64,000 bases of DNA from the NCBI RefSeq assembly GCF_046298265.1, contig NZ_JBKAHK010000004.1:186001-250000 (forward strand), given 5' to 3'. Source of the stretch: Gillisia xinjiangensis. GTDB lineage: Bacteria > Bacteroidota > Bacteroidia > Flavobacteriales > Flavobacteriaceae. Below the pieces are notes generated by a model. That model was not told the origin of the DNA and ran no database searches. It saw nothing but the letters and a program-made list of their open reading frames with translations. Positions 54,389 to 62,855 of this stretch are shown in pieces; positions within the stretch are counted from its first letter, which is position 1; the number at the start of each line of letters is the position of its first letter. A program made the translations under genes and the position numbers.

Positions 54389-55562
54389 GGGAATATTTCC
54401 TCATGTCTTCAAAATAGGGAGTACTTTTTTCTTCTACACACTTGGCAGCATACAGGTAGAGGGCAGCACTCCAGGTTTGCCAATCCTGCCCTGCAGGTTC
54501 TCCATTCTCCGGTCTATGCCACTCATTGAATCCGAATTCAAGATTTTCCTTATTGGAAAGTTTTACAAGTTTAGTGAGCGCTACAAGTTTTTCTTCTGCA
54601 AGACTGTAGTTTTTCGAAGCAACCAATGCAGCTACATAAATACCACATACAAAAGGCCAGATTCCGCCATTATGGTATTCCCCGGGTTTATTATAAAGTG
54701 CATAACGTTCATTCCAGTCGGAATCTTCAGCTTTTACAAAAGGAAAGAAGTTCGGGGGAAGATCTACATTTAATTCATTTTTTTCCTTCATCGCCAGACA
54801 CTCTTTTTCTATCCAGTCAATTATTTCCTCTGAACGTTCCCGGGAAGAAATCCCAGAGAGAATAGCCAAACTATTGCCCAAAAGATCAAAACGTTCACTA
54901 CATAATATTTTATAAGACCACAACGCGTAATAAGGTTTATTCTTTAATACCAATCCTTCGTGCACATGCCTATGCATTTTTTTCTCGGTTATGGCAAATC
55001 GATCCATCTCTACACGGACATTTTCTGCTCTTTTGTTTTGACCCAACATTCTTAAATACGTATATACAAGGCTATTCACAAACAAGCCATAACCCAGGAC
55101 CCATTGTTCATCCCTCCAATCACTGGTAGGTTGTTGCGCAACCAAATACTGGTTTGTTGGGCTTTGGTATTCCATCCACAAAAGCGCTTTGTTTACAGCG
55201 GTTGTTAAAAATTCAGGTTCATCAATTAGTTTCCGGAAAATACCTACTCCAACCAAAAACAAGGGAGTGGTATCACTTGCTCCCCTATCTTCCTTATCGT
55301 GAACCAATGAGGTAATATGTCCTTTTTCAGATTGTGTTTCAGCAAGCTTTTCAAGAACTTTTCGGATACTGCTTATAAGAACAGGATTATTTGTTACTGC
55401 TATTCCAAGTATGGAAAACATTAAATCCCGGGTATAGGGTTCAGGATATCCCCAGGCGGCAGTTCTGGGAAGTCCATGATACGCTCCTTCAGAATTATTA
55501 AGAAGTACTTCCAGGGCTGCTTTTTTCGCAGATTCTATCAAAAGGAGATTTTCTGAGTTCAT
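54384..55562 (-). CDS. Six-hairpin glycosidase-like protein
   Basis: This is a cytoplasmic (no signal peptide) protein of about 392 residues with the alpha/alpha-six-barrel look of GH63/GH100/amylo-1,6-glucosidase groups. Conserved-looking segments are GLPRTAAWGYPEPYTRDLMF near residue 30-50, PTSDWRDEQWVLGYGLF at about 145-162, and GGIWPFVCGIYVAAL and GQDWQTWSAALYLYA near the end; the Asp and Glu residues in these could be catalytic. The exact CAZy family is uncertain. It is the last gene of the PIG-L, GT4, glycosidase set, 10 bases after the GT4 gene. Its stop lies in the dispersed repeat end. Confidence 0.7.
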   Translation of the reverse strand: MNSENLLLIESAKKAALEVLLNNSEGAYHGLPRTAAWGYPEPYTRDLMFSILGIAVTNNPVLISSIRKVLEKLAETQSEKGHITSLVHDKEDRGASDTTPLFLVGVGIFRKLIDEPEFLTTAVNKALLWMEYQSPTNQYLVAQQPTSDWRDEQWVLGYGLFVNSLVYTYLRMLGQNKRAENVRVEMDRFAITEKKMHRHVHEGLVLKNKPYYALWSYKILCSERFDLLGNSLAILSGISSRERSEEIIDWIEKECLAMKEKNELNVDLPPNFFPFVKAEDSDWNERYALYNKPGEYHNGGIWPFVCGIYVAALVASKNYSLAEEKLVALTKLVKLSNKENLEFGFNEWHRPENGEPAGQDWQTWSAALYLYAAKCVEEKSTPYFEDMRKYSL

Positions 55563-55572
55563 CGATGAGGCT

Positions 55573-56715
55573 TTATTTAATTCCTAGTTTATCCTGTATA
55601 GTATCTAAAAACCGCTTTGCTACAATTTTGTAATTGAATTTTCTTTCAATATGTTGACGCGCTTCTTTCCCCATTTTTTCCCTTAAATCTGCATCCTGCA
55701 TAAGCCGTTGAAGATTTTGGGCAATATCCTGAACATTCGCCCGGTAATCTACAGTTCTTGGAATGTCAAATGTAATTTGGTGATTTTTCTCATAGCCGGA
55801 TTCTTTTCCAAGAATTACGTGGTCTACATCAATTTTCTTTGCTATTCCGGCAAGCAATGCGGTTTTGTCATGGATAAGTGTGTCTTTCATTCCCATGGCA
55901 TTGATCCCGATAACAGGCTTTCCGCAGGCCCCTGCCTCCACCTGGGGCATTCCAAAACCCTCCAGCCTGGATGGACCTGCATAGATATCACAGGCCCCAA
56001 TGAGATATGGCATAAAATTGCGGGATACGGTATTAGTGGCATAAAATATTTTCTCTTTTATACCCAATTGCCTTGCCAACTCAAGGTCTTTGCTGTTTTG
56101 CAATATTGTGCGGCGTTGGGGCCAAACTTTACAAATATATTTCCAGTTGGGTGCTTTTGCATCAATAATTGCAAGTGCCTGCATGACCTCCTGAGCTCCT
56201 TTAGATGCCGCATCACCACCCACGGTAAGGAGCATGATCTGTTCGGGAGTGATTCCCAATGCTTCACGGACCGCCATAATTTTGGGATGTGTTTTTTCAA
56301 ATGGACGAAAAGACGCTGTATCGCAACCAACGGGCAATACCACAATATTGTCTTCCTTAATACCGTCACGAACATACATTTCCTTAACCCAATTGGAAGT
56401 CACCAAAATAAGTGGAAGTTCATTTAAAACTTTCTGATAATTGGCTATATATCCATCTGCCACTAACCAGGGCACAGGTTGTATTCCAAAGCTCTGAGGA
56501 TGAAGAATGAGATCCGGGGTGTGACCCCAATATCCAACTCCCACTACTACGTCCGGCTTAAACCAACGATAATACCATTCCTTTTCCTGTGAAGATTCAA
56601 AATGAGCCGCATGGGCATCTATTCCCAATTCCCGTAAACCTCTATATAACAGATCTCCCTGGGTAGCTAAACCGCCTGGAGAAGGTGGATAATCATAAAG
56701 CACCAATACTTTCAT
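55573..56715 (-). CDS. Family 4 glycosyltransferase
   Basis: This is a retaining GT-B glycosyltransferase (GT4) of 380 residues. The N-terminal domain starts VLVLYDYPPSPGGLATQG, and the C-terminal nucleotide-sugar-binding domain has SRLEGFGMPQVEAGACGKPVIG, the E-x7-E-type signature. It does not show the sequence features I expect of BshA, so it is not clearly bacillithiol synthesis. It lies 10 bases upstream of the glycosidase gene and 144 bases downstream of the PIG-L deacetylase gene on the same strand. It may build the glycan that the glycosidase later handles or uses. Confidence 0.9.
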   Translation of the reverse strand: MKVLVLYDYPPSPGGLATQGDLLYRGLRELGIDAHAAHFESSQEKEWYYRWFKPDVVVGVGYWGHTPDLILHPQSFGIQPVPWLVADGYIANYQKVLNELPLILVTSNWVKEMYVRDGIKEDNIVVLPVGCDTASFRPFEKTHPKIMAVREALGITPEQIMLLTVGGDAASKGAQEVMQALAIIDAKAPNWKYICKVWPQRRTILQNSKDLELARQLGIKEKIFYATNTVSRNFMPYLIGACDIYAGPSRLEGFGMPQVEAGACGKPVIGINAMGMKDTLIHDKTALLAGIAKKIDVDHVILGKESGYEKNHQITFDIPRTVDYRANVQDIAQNLQRLMQDADLREKMGKEARQHIERKFNYKIVAKRFLDTIQDKLGIK

Positions 56716-56859
56716 AGGTAGATATTTATTATTTCGACTTCGCTCAATACAAGCGTTTTTTATTGGTCATGTGTAATTCGTATATCTTCATCGGTGTATG
56801 TCTCGTGTTTCCGTTGTGTTCATTTCATAGTTTTTTTAGACACGTGTTTCTCAAAAACA

Positions 56860-57513
56860 TTAATTTATATACTGCTTTGTCAATCCCAGATTTCCCTTTT
56901 TAATAAGCCAGCGATATGCCTCTACAGGATTCCGGAATTTCCTGAATGCTTCGGATTTCGGGGTAGTTTCAGCCTCAAAACCTCCAGGAGGAAAACCATA
57001 AACTTTTGTAATTATATCATATTTCTGCTTCCAGATATTATGATGAAGTCTGTTTAGAATAGATGAATCCTCCACGGGCTTTGGAAAATATCTTTTATTT
57101 CCGTCCTCATAAGCAAAGGTCCAGAGTTCACCTGCATGAATCTTTCCATAATACCATAATTTTATCACCGCCCGGCTTACTTCCTCATGCCGTCTGTGCC
57201 GGGTATATTCTCCCTGTGGATCATGAGTTATTAACACATCGAAATAATCCTTTGGTAAAAGCTCCAATATCATTTTTTCAATAGTTGCTTCCTCCAGAGG
57301 AAATTGTTCCGGACCATCATCCATGGTCCCCATAATCCCTTTTGCTTGGAAAAGTTCAACAGCCTTATAAAATTTAGGAGCTCTGTCCTGGTCTTTTTTT
57401 CTGGAAAGAGAAATAATTAACCAGTTATAGGAAGGATGCATCAAAATAGTTCCACCACTCCATAAGGTTTCGTCATCGGGATGTGCAACTATAACCGCTA
57501 CTTTTTTAGCCAT
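56860..57513 (-). CDS. PIG-L family deacetylase
   Basis: This is a zinc-dependent LmbE/PIG-L deacetylase that removes acetyl groups from N-acetylglucosamine-type moieties. The motif AHPDDE spans residues 10-15, with VIVAHPDDETLWSGG around it, and the third zinc histidine is in EYTRHRRHEEVSRAV near residue 103-118. The 217-residue length is typical. It is the first of the minus-strand set with GT4 and glycosidase genes, an arrangement like mycothiol/bacillithiol synthesis (glycosyltransferase plus deacetylase), but no cysteine ligase is seen. Confidence 0.9.
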   Translation of the reverse strand: MAKKVAVIVAHPDDETLWSGGTILMHPSYNWLIISLSRKKDQDRAPKFYKAVELFQAKGIMGTMDDGPEQFPLEEATIEKMILELLPKDYFDVLITHDPQGEYTRHRRHEEVSRAVIKLWYYGKIHAGELWTFAYEDGNKRYFPKPVEDSSILNRLHHNIWKQKYDIITKVYGFPPGGFEAETTPKSEAFRKFRNPVEAYRWLIKKGNLGLTKQYIN

Positions 57514-57650
57514 TTTTTTGTGTTTTCTTAATCATCCAATATCAATAAGCTTAAAATTTTTAGTATTATGTATTGAATTTACTATCTAAACCTTTGATTA
57601 ACAATGATAAATATCAATCCTAAATTGTTTCTTAAATCCAAACCAGTTAA

Positions 57651-57869
57651 AATTGTTTAGAATTCAGCAATTCCACTGTCCGAATAGTTTATTCTGATGA
57701 AATCGTTGAATCCTTAAAAACCTATGTCGAGGAGGCCGGTATAGACATCGTTGCGATGCTGGAGCGCGGAAAAAAAACCGAATTGACAAAAATATTACAC
57801 CGGGATCTGGTTAAACGAATGCAAGTCTGCCTGAAAGTTCCCTTGTTAAGTTTTAATAAGAAGTACTAA
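57651..57869 (+). pseudogene. Remnant of a universal stress protein (UspA) gene
   Basis: The plus strand holds about 72 codons open to a TAA at 57867, with no start codon at the front and a stop at 57648. The translation reads DEIVESLKTYVEEAGIDIVA, then MLERGKKTELTKILHRDLVK and VPLLSFN at the end, which fits the C-terminal part of a Usp domain (IDLVAM.TH..., then ...VPLLVF). Two-domain Bacteroidota Usp proteins have about 275 residues, so about three quarters is missing. The remnant is intact in its frame but cut off at the 5' side. Confidence 0.75.
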
Positions 57870-57918
57870 AAATTCTGTAAGGTAAAACGGTATGAAATAT
57901 TAAATGAGGATAATAGTT

Positions 57919-57953
57919 TAGGCCTCACAGGTCTCGAAGACCTATGAGGCCTA
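57919..57953. repeat. Palindromic REP-like element
   Basis: TAGGCCTCA (57919-57927) pairs with TGAGGCCTA (57945-57953) and an inner AGGTCT/AGACCT pair (57929-57934 with 57938-57943) around a three-base loop, with a single mismatch. This resembles the widespread Bacteroidota palindrome of the form AGGCCTCACAGGT...ACCTGTGAGGCCT. No T-run follows, so it is not a terminator. Confidence 0.75.
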
Positions 57954-58045
57954 CTTAAAAAAGAATCAAATAAACCCTCGGTTTGTGGTTTTCCGTAAAG
58001 CAAATCTTCGGGATTAGTTTATGTTTACAAATCCAAATTTTTCTA

Positions 58046-58195
58046 ATGATAAATTTAATATATGGAATCCTGATTATCCTGTTCGCTTTTTTCCTGTTGA
58101 TACTTCTTAGAAACAACAGGAAACAAAAGAAGTTTATCAAAAAGCAACTGGAAGATATAAAAATGATTAAGGAAAAAAATTCCAGCATCTCTTGA
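58046..58195 (+). CDS. Possible small membrane protein
   Basis: This would encode 49 residues beginning MINLIYGILIILFAFFLLIL, one hydrophobic helix, followed by a Lys/Asn-rich tail (RNNRKQKKFIKKQLEDIKM). A single-helix small membrane protein with a basic tail is plausible, and the frame extends to an earlier ATG at 57983. There is no known family and the base composition alone could produce this, so I am unsure that it is real. The MFS gene starts 138 bases later. Confidence 0.35.
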   Translation: MINLIYGILIILFAFFLLILLRNNRKQKKFIKKQLEDIKMIKEKNSSIS

Positions 58196-58332
58196 CCTAG
58201 AAATCTTCAATTTTAGGCCTTATCATCGCTCTCCACAATTCAGAATATTTACGATATTAAAATCTTGACGAAAGAAGTTCAAATGAGAAACTTTATATTG
58301 CACCAATAAAACAAGGACAACAATCCGAAAAA

Positions 58333-59571
58333 ATGGCAATGAGGTTTGATAACGAAATGAAATTCATACTTCCCACCATTGTATTCGCACAGTTCTGTTG
58401 TACCTCCTTATGGTTTGCCGGGAATGGCGTTATGAGTAATCTTCTGCAAACCTATGGACTGAGCCTTTTAGCACTGGGTCACTTAACTTCAGCGGTACAA
58501 ATAGGTTTTATAGCAGGCACTCTTCTATTTGCATTTCTTAGTCTGGCAGACAGATTTCCTCCTTCCAAAGTGTTTTTTATTTGCGCACTTTTTGGGGCGG
58601 TTTTTAACCTTGGAGTGATCCTGGATAACAATAACCTGAGTAGTTTGCTTTTGTGGCGGTTTCTAACTGGATTTTCCCTGGCTGGTATTTACCCGGTAGG
58701 AATGAAAATTGCCGCCGATTATTATCAAAAGGATCTTGGGAGATCTCTTGGATTCCTTGTGGGAGCCCTTGTTTTGGGAACTGCCTTTCCGCATTTGCTT
58801 AAAAATTTTACCGGAGCCGAAAATCTTCCCTGGAAAATGGTGATTATAATCACTTCATTAATGGCGACTTTAGGAGGCTTTTTAATCCTGCTGGCAGTTC
58901 CCGAAGGTCCCTTTAGAAAACCCCAAACCGGAAAAGATTTTTTCAGATTTATAAAAGTCTTTAAAAACAGGGAGTTTCGTGCGGCAGCTTTTGGATATTT
59001 TGGACATATGTGGGAGTTGTATGCATTCTGGGCTTTTGTTCCGGTTGTTTTAAGCAGTTATAATCTGCTTCACCCGGGAACCGATCTTAATGTTCCCCTG
59101 AATTCTTTTCTTATTATTGGACTTGGCGGATTTGCCTGTGCAGCAGGAGGATATCTATCACTAAAGTGGGGTGCGAAAAAGCTCGCTACTGCATCCCTGT
59201 TCCTTTCGGGCTGCTGTTGTGTTATTTCTCCCCTCGTTTTTTTACAGGATTCTGAAATTTTCCTCCTTTGCTTCCTGATCTTTTGGGGACTTATGGTGGT
59301 GGCAGATTCTCCCCTGTTTTCTACCCTGGTATCTGAAAATGCTTTCGCAGAATCCAGAGGTACTGCACTAACAATTGTAAACTCCATAGGTTTTGCAATC
59401 ACGATCCTCAGCATACAATTGGTTACATTTTTAATAACCCTGTTTAATCCATTTTTTGTCCTCACCGTCCTTGCCATTGGCCCTGCTTTAGGATTGTACA
59501 GTTTGTATTTTGTTCCAGGTTCCAAAATCAAGGATGAAAGTGAAAAACCTGAAATATTTCAGAAAAAATGA
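58333..59571 (+). CDS. MFS transporter
   Basis: This is a major-facilitator transporter with about 12 hydrophobic helices in 412 residues. The N-terminal half has FAQFCCTSLWFAGNGVMS and a characteristic DRFPPSKVFF loop between helices 2 and 3 (motif A-like D-R-x-x), with GFSLAGIYPVGMKIAADYYQ in helix 4-5. The C-terminal half shows GLGGFACAAGGYLSLKWG. The ligand is unknown; it could carry a sugar, nitrate or drug. The translation start at 58333 is supported by the N-terminus; an ATG at residue 9 (MKFILP) is an alternative. A lipoprotein gene follows. Confidence 0.92.
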   Translation: MAMRFDNEMKFILPTIVFAQFCCTSLWFAGNGVMSNLLQTYGLSLLALGHLTSAVQIGFIAGTLLFAFLSLADRFPPSKVFFICALFGAVFNLGVILDNNNLSSLLLWRFLTGFSLAGIYPVGMKIAADYYQKDLGRSLGFLVGALVLGTAFPHLLKNFTGAENLPWKMVIIITSLMATLGGFLILLAVPEGPFRKPQTGKDFFRFIKVFKNREFRAAAFGYFGHMWELYAFWAFVPVVLSSYNLLHPGTDLNVPLNSFLIIGLGGFACAAGGYLSLKWGAKKLATASLFLSGCCCVISPLVFLQDSEIFLLCFLIFWGLMVVADSPLFSTLVSENAFAESRGTALTIVNSIGFAITILSIQLVTFLITLFNPFFVLTVLAIGPALGLYSLYFVPGSKIKDESEKPEIFQKK

Positions 59572-59668
59572 ATCCTTTAAAACATTTCTTTATTTTAAGG
59601 AAATATTTAGATCAACAAACCACTACATTCCTAACTTTCATTATAATTTTACCAAATACAGAATTTCT

Positions 59669-60091
59669 ATGAAAAACCTCAGCCTGACCATTATTTTTGT
59701 GACCCTTCTTTTTCAATCCTGCATGAAAGGAGATGAAGTTAATGAGTGTTCCGGAATTTGCACGGAAGAATTCAGGACTATTACAATAGAAATAATAGAT
59801 TCGGAAGGCAATCCAGTTGCTTTGGATTCTTTCAGGGTTATCAATACAGCAAATGGCAATGAGCTTAACCTGAGAATAAATGAATCAGAATTTCAATATC
59901 TCAGAGAAAATGGTACCTATCCAATCTTTAGCGATTTGTTTTCCGGAGAATTCAGGCAGCGGGAAATAACTATAAATTTTAAAGGGTTTATAGATGAAGT
60001 AGAAGTTGTAAGTTCAAATTACGAGGTAGGTGCAGATTGTTGCCATGTATATTACATCTCTGGAGAACTGGAATTACAAATCGAACTCTGA
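59669..60091 (+). CDS. Small hypothetical lipoprotein
   Basis: I start at the ATG at 59669 (MKNLSLTIIFVTLLFQSC), which gives a clear lipobox with Cys18; the longer frame begins inside the MFS gene. The mature protein of about 122 residues has ITIEIIDSEGNPVALDSFRVINT, a carboxypeptidase-regulatory-like beta pattern, plus two Cys pairs (ECSGIC and DCCHV) that may form disulfides. No characterised family is recognised. It lies 97 bases after the MFS gene. Confidence 0.8.
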   Translation: MKNLSLTIIFVTLLFQSCMKGDEVNECSGICTEEFRTITIEIIDSEGNPVALDSFRVINTANGNELNLRINESEFQYLRENGTYPIFSDLFSGEFRQREITINFKGFIDEVEVVSSNYEVGADCCHVYYISGELELQIEL

Positions 60092-60128
60092 AATTGGCAT
60101 ATTTATATGGATTTTTAATCGTGCATAC

Positions 60129-61613
60129 TCAATCCAGTTTAGGTAGTTCAAAATCACCCAAAACACTTTTTTCTTTCATCAGTTCTTCGATCTCTTCCGA
60201 TTTTCGAGGCGCTTCTCCCGATAAGTTTACCGGACCGTTTTTGGTGATGAGAATATCATCTTCAATCCTTACTGCAATTCCATGCCATTTTGGATCGCAA
60301 TTGCTGCCTTCCGGAATATAAATTCCGGGTTCCACGGTAATTACCATATTGGCTTCAAAAGGCCCTCCCAATCCGGGATCGTGAACGTCTAAACCTATAT
60401 GATGAGAAGTTCCGTGAGGAAAATATTGGCGTGCTTCCTCCTCTGTTTCAACAATTCCCAATTTAACAAGGCCTTCGTTAATAACCTTTCGTGCGGCGGC
60501 ATCGGGTGAACCAAACTCATTTCCCACAACCGAAGCTGCAATACCGGCTTCCTGAGCCTTATAAACCAGGTCATAAATAGCCTTCTGCTCTGGCGTGAAT
60601 TTTCCGTTTGCAGGGATGGTACGGGTAACATCTGCAGTGTAACCGTGGTATTCGGCACCAAGATCCATCAAGACAAGGTCATTTTCCACCTTCATTTTAT
60701 TGTTTTCAATATAATGTAAAACACAACCATTGTTACCCGCTCCAACTATTGATGGATAGCCTTCATACTCGCTGCCATATTTTTTATAAATATATTCGTG
60801 AATTCCCTGTATTTCGGCTTCCGACATTCCGGGGTGCATGGCTTTCATGATCTCTCGTTGTCCCATTGCCGAAATACGAACAGCCTTGGTAAGCAAAGCC
60901 ATTTCCTCTTCAGTTTTTATCTGGCGTAGACCTGCCATAAAAGTCCTGAGTGTTCTGGTATCGGTTTTGGCTTTTGGGGAAGTAAGGGTGTTTTTTACGT
61001 TGAGTTCATTGTTTAAAGGGTCATTTCCCTGTCCTTCCTCCTCCAGATAGTATCCAACCTGAACCTTAAATGTTTCAACTAAACTGTAAAGATCTGCGGA
61101 ATCTCTTTTATTATCCCGGTAATCATCCTCAAAATCCTTGAAAAACACCTTATCAAATCCGGTATAATCTATTCCGGAGTTTAAAAATTCCTTTCCGTTT
61201 TGGGCAATTTCAAATCCAAGTTTCGATTTGGCGCCTTCAACACCCAATCTGTAACCTGTCCATTGCTCTGCCCTCTGATTTTTTTCCTGAACGTATAAAA
61301 GCTCATTAAAAGAGTTTCCTTCAGCATTGACCTGGTCTTCAGAAAAAATAACCAAAACAGAATGCGGCTCCTTGTAACCTGTCAAATAATGAAAATCGGG
61401 ATCCTGGTGATAAATATAATCAACATCGTTGGCACGGTTACGAACAGCATTTGCGAAAAATACCGCTACACTATTCTCAGGCATTTTTGCGCGAAGTGCC
61501 TCACGTCTTTCTTTGTGGAATTCTGCCGATAAATAATCGGTGGGGGTACCATTCTGCGCATTGCTGAAGGAGATAAAAAAGATAGTGAACATAAAGCTGA
61601 GAACTGATTTCAT
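60129..61613 (-). CDS. Exported M24 aminopeptidase P (Xaa-Pro aminopeptidase)
   Basis: This is a secreted metallo-aminopeptidase of family M24B that removes N-terminal residues before proline. A signal peptide (MKSVLSFMFTIFFISFSNAQ) is followed by an AMP_N domain with LRAKMPENSVAVFFANAVRNR. The pita-bread domain has LVLMDLGAEYHGYTADVTRTI (metal Asp residues), HGTSHHIGLDVHDPG (metal His) and VITVEPGIYIPEG (metal Glu). The 494-residue length is slightly over the cytoplasmic enzyme. The gene is transcribed leftwards; no partner is close. Confidence 0.93.
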   Translation of the reverse strand: MKSVLSFMFTIFFISFSNAQNGTPTDYLSAEFHKERREALRAKMPENSVAVFFANAVRNRANDVDYIYHQDPDFHYLTGYKEPHSVLVIFSEDQVNAEGNSFNELLYVQEKNQRAEQWTGYRLGVEGAKSKLGFEIAQNGKEFLNSGIDYTGFDKVFFKDFEDDYRDNKRDSADLYSLVETFKVQVGYYLEEEGQGNDPLNNELNVKNTLTSPKAKTDTRTLRTFMAGLRQIKTEEEMALLTKAVRISAMGQREIMKAMHPGMSEAEIQGIHEYIYKKYGSEYEGYPSIVGAGNNGCVLHYIENNKMKVENDLVLMDLGAEYHGYTADVTRTIPANGKFTPEQKAIYDLVYKAQEAGIAASVVGNEFGSPDAAARKVINEGLVKLGIVETEEEARQYFPHGTSHHIGLDVHDPGLGGPFEANMVITVEPGIYIPEGSNCDPKWHGIAVRIEDDILITKNGPVNLSGEAPRKSEEIEELMKEKSVLGDFELPKLD

Positions 61614-61664
61614 AAATTATGGATTTTTGGATGCTGAAAAATAAGAATAAATTACCGGTACTAA

Positions 61665-61719
61665 AAATCAAAAACTTTGGGGCAAGCATCGGGGAATTAA
61701 CCCCACAATGAGGGATCAA
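61665..61719 (+). repeat. Dispersed intergenic repeat, copy 4 (shortened)
   Basis: This copy is reduced to the core: aaaactttggggcaagcatcg, then ggaattaaccccacaatgag and gga. The end hairpin is imperfect (CCCAC-AAT-GAGGG). It lies just beyond the YceI terminator, between the M24 and YceI genes on the minus strand. Confidence 0.7.
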
Positions 61720-61752
61720 AAAAGTCCACATTTTAAACAAAGTGGACTTTTC
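61718..61752 (-). terminator. Terminator after the YceI-family gene
   Basis: A 10-base-pair stem (61720-61729 with 61742-61751) is preceded on the plus strand by a run of six A, so on the minus strand it stops the YceI transcript. Confidence 0.85.
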
Positions 61753-61775
61753 AAAACTATAATCTTGCGTTTGCT

Positions 61776-62378
61776 TTATTTTTTGCTGTTGAGTTCCATA
61801 TTGATGGACACATTAACATTATCGCCAACCACCAGCGTGGAAGCCCAATCTCCCACTCCCACCTTATAATCTGTGCGATCCAGGTTGGTGTTAAAGGAAA
61901 GGCCCATAAGTTTTGTCCCTTCCTTCATTGGGTGATCCATTTCCCCGGTAATTTCGAAAGGTACCGTAACCTTCCGGGTTATTCCCCTAATCGTTAAATC
62001 GCCATGAACTACATAATTTGCTCCAGATTTTTTCTCAAAACCTTTAGATTTAAATGTGATGTTTGGATGTTTTTCAACATAAAAAAAATCCTCAGATCTA
62101 AGGTGTGTATCCCGCTTTTTATTATTGGTATCTATACTTGAAGCTGGAATTGTAAAAGTGAACTTACTGTCTTTCAAATTATTTGCGTCAAACCAAAATT
62201 CCCCCTGGTAATCATTAAAAGTTCCGTTTACAGTGTTAAAGAAATGTTTAATTCCGAATGAAACAGAAGTATGATTTTTATCCAGGCTCCACTGTTTCAC
62301 CTCCTGCGCATTGCTGGTTATAAAAGTTGCCAGAATAAATAATACTAAAAATCCAAATCTTTTGATCTTGTTCTCCAT
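61776..62378 (-). CDS. Exported YceI-family lipocalin-like protein
   Basis: This is a periplasmic YceI-type beta-barrel that binds polyisoprenoid or similar lipids. A signal peptide (FLVLFILATFITSNAQ) is followed by WSLDKNHTSVSFGIKHFFNTVNG, TFTIPASSIDTNNKKRDTHLRS, HGDLTIRGITRKVTVPFE and SFNTNLDRTDYKVG, all YceI hallmarks. The 200-residue length is typical. It is transcribed divergently from the histidine kinase. Confidence 0.94.
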   Translation of the reverse strand: MENKIKRFGFLVLFILATFITSNAQEVKQWSLDKNHTSVSFGIKHFFNTVNGTFNDYQGEFWFDANNLKDSKFTFTIPASSIDTNNKKRDTHLRSEDFFYVEKHPNITFKSKGFEKKSGANYVVHGDLTIRGITRKVTVPFEITGEMDHPMKEGTKLMGLSFNTNLDRTDYKVGVGDWASTLVVGDNVNVSINMELNSKK

Positions 62379-62855
62379 GATATACTTTTTAAATTTTAGT
62401 AATTCTATTTTTCAGTCCAGCCTTTATAGCCTCTCTAAAATATTTTGAAACAGATATTCTTAATTTTTTAAATAAATTCAAGGGGGAGAGAGAAAAATAC
62501 TCAGCAGTTAAATACAACTCTGAAGTGTTTTTTATTTAAATATCGTCTATTTTTGAATAATACACCTACATCTTACTTTATTAATTTAAGATTTTTTTAA
62601 TCTACACAACTGAATATCAATATTATACGATCGAATTTGCCAGATAAGGCAAGAGAACCAACAACCATATTATGGATAAAATCCTCCCGCATCCTGAAAA
62701 GAAACTTATAAACTGGGTTAAAGATGCCTGTTTATAAATAATACTGCATAAACAGTAGATGAAAAACAAAAAAGATAAAAGAAGGATCAAATGAATTAAT
62801 AAAGGCTATTTATGGGTTTTTAAGGAGATTTTTCTGTAATATAGGGCCTGCAATT
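62379..62855. other. Divergent gap before the histidine kinase gene
   Basis: This 477-base gap is AT-rich. A short frame (62672-62737, 21 codons starting MDKILPHPEKKLINWVKDAC) might be a leftover of a larger gene. No repeat, terminator or clear promoter was seen. It must hold promoters for both flanking genes. Confidence 0.6.

Larger units (their letters stand above)
57514..58332. other. Long intergenic region with a decayed gene and repeat
   Basis: The 819-base gap between the PIG-L and MFS genes holds a universal-stress-protein remnant (57651-57869), a palindromic element (57919-57953) and a possible 49-residue membrane protein gene (58046-58195). The remainder is AT-rich with no recognised feature. 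Confidence 0.75.

Noticed and set aside
55573..57513. Reading of the GT4 plus PIG-L genes as the bacillithiol enzymes BshA and BshB
   Set aside because: The GT4 does not show the conserved BshA N-terminal and acceptor-binding pattern, no BshC-type cysteine ligase is near, and a glycosidase is coupled to it instead.
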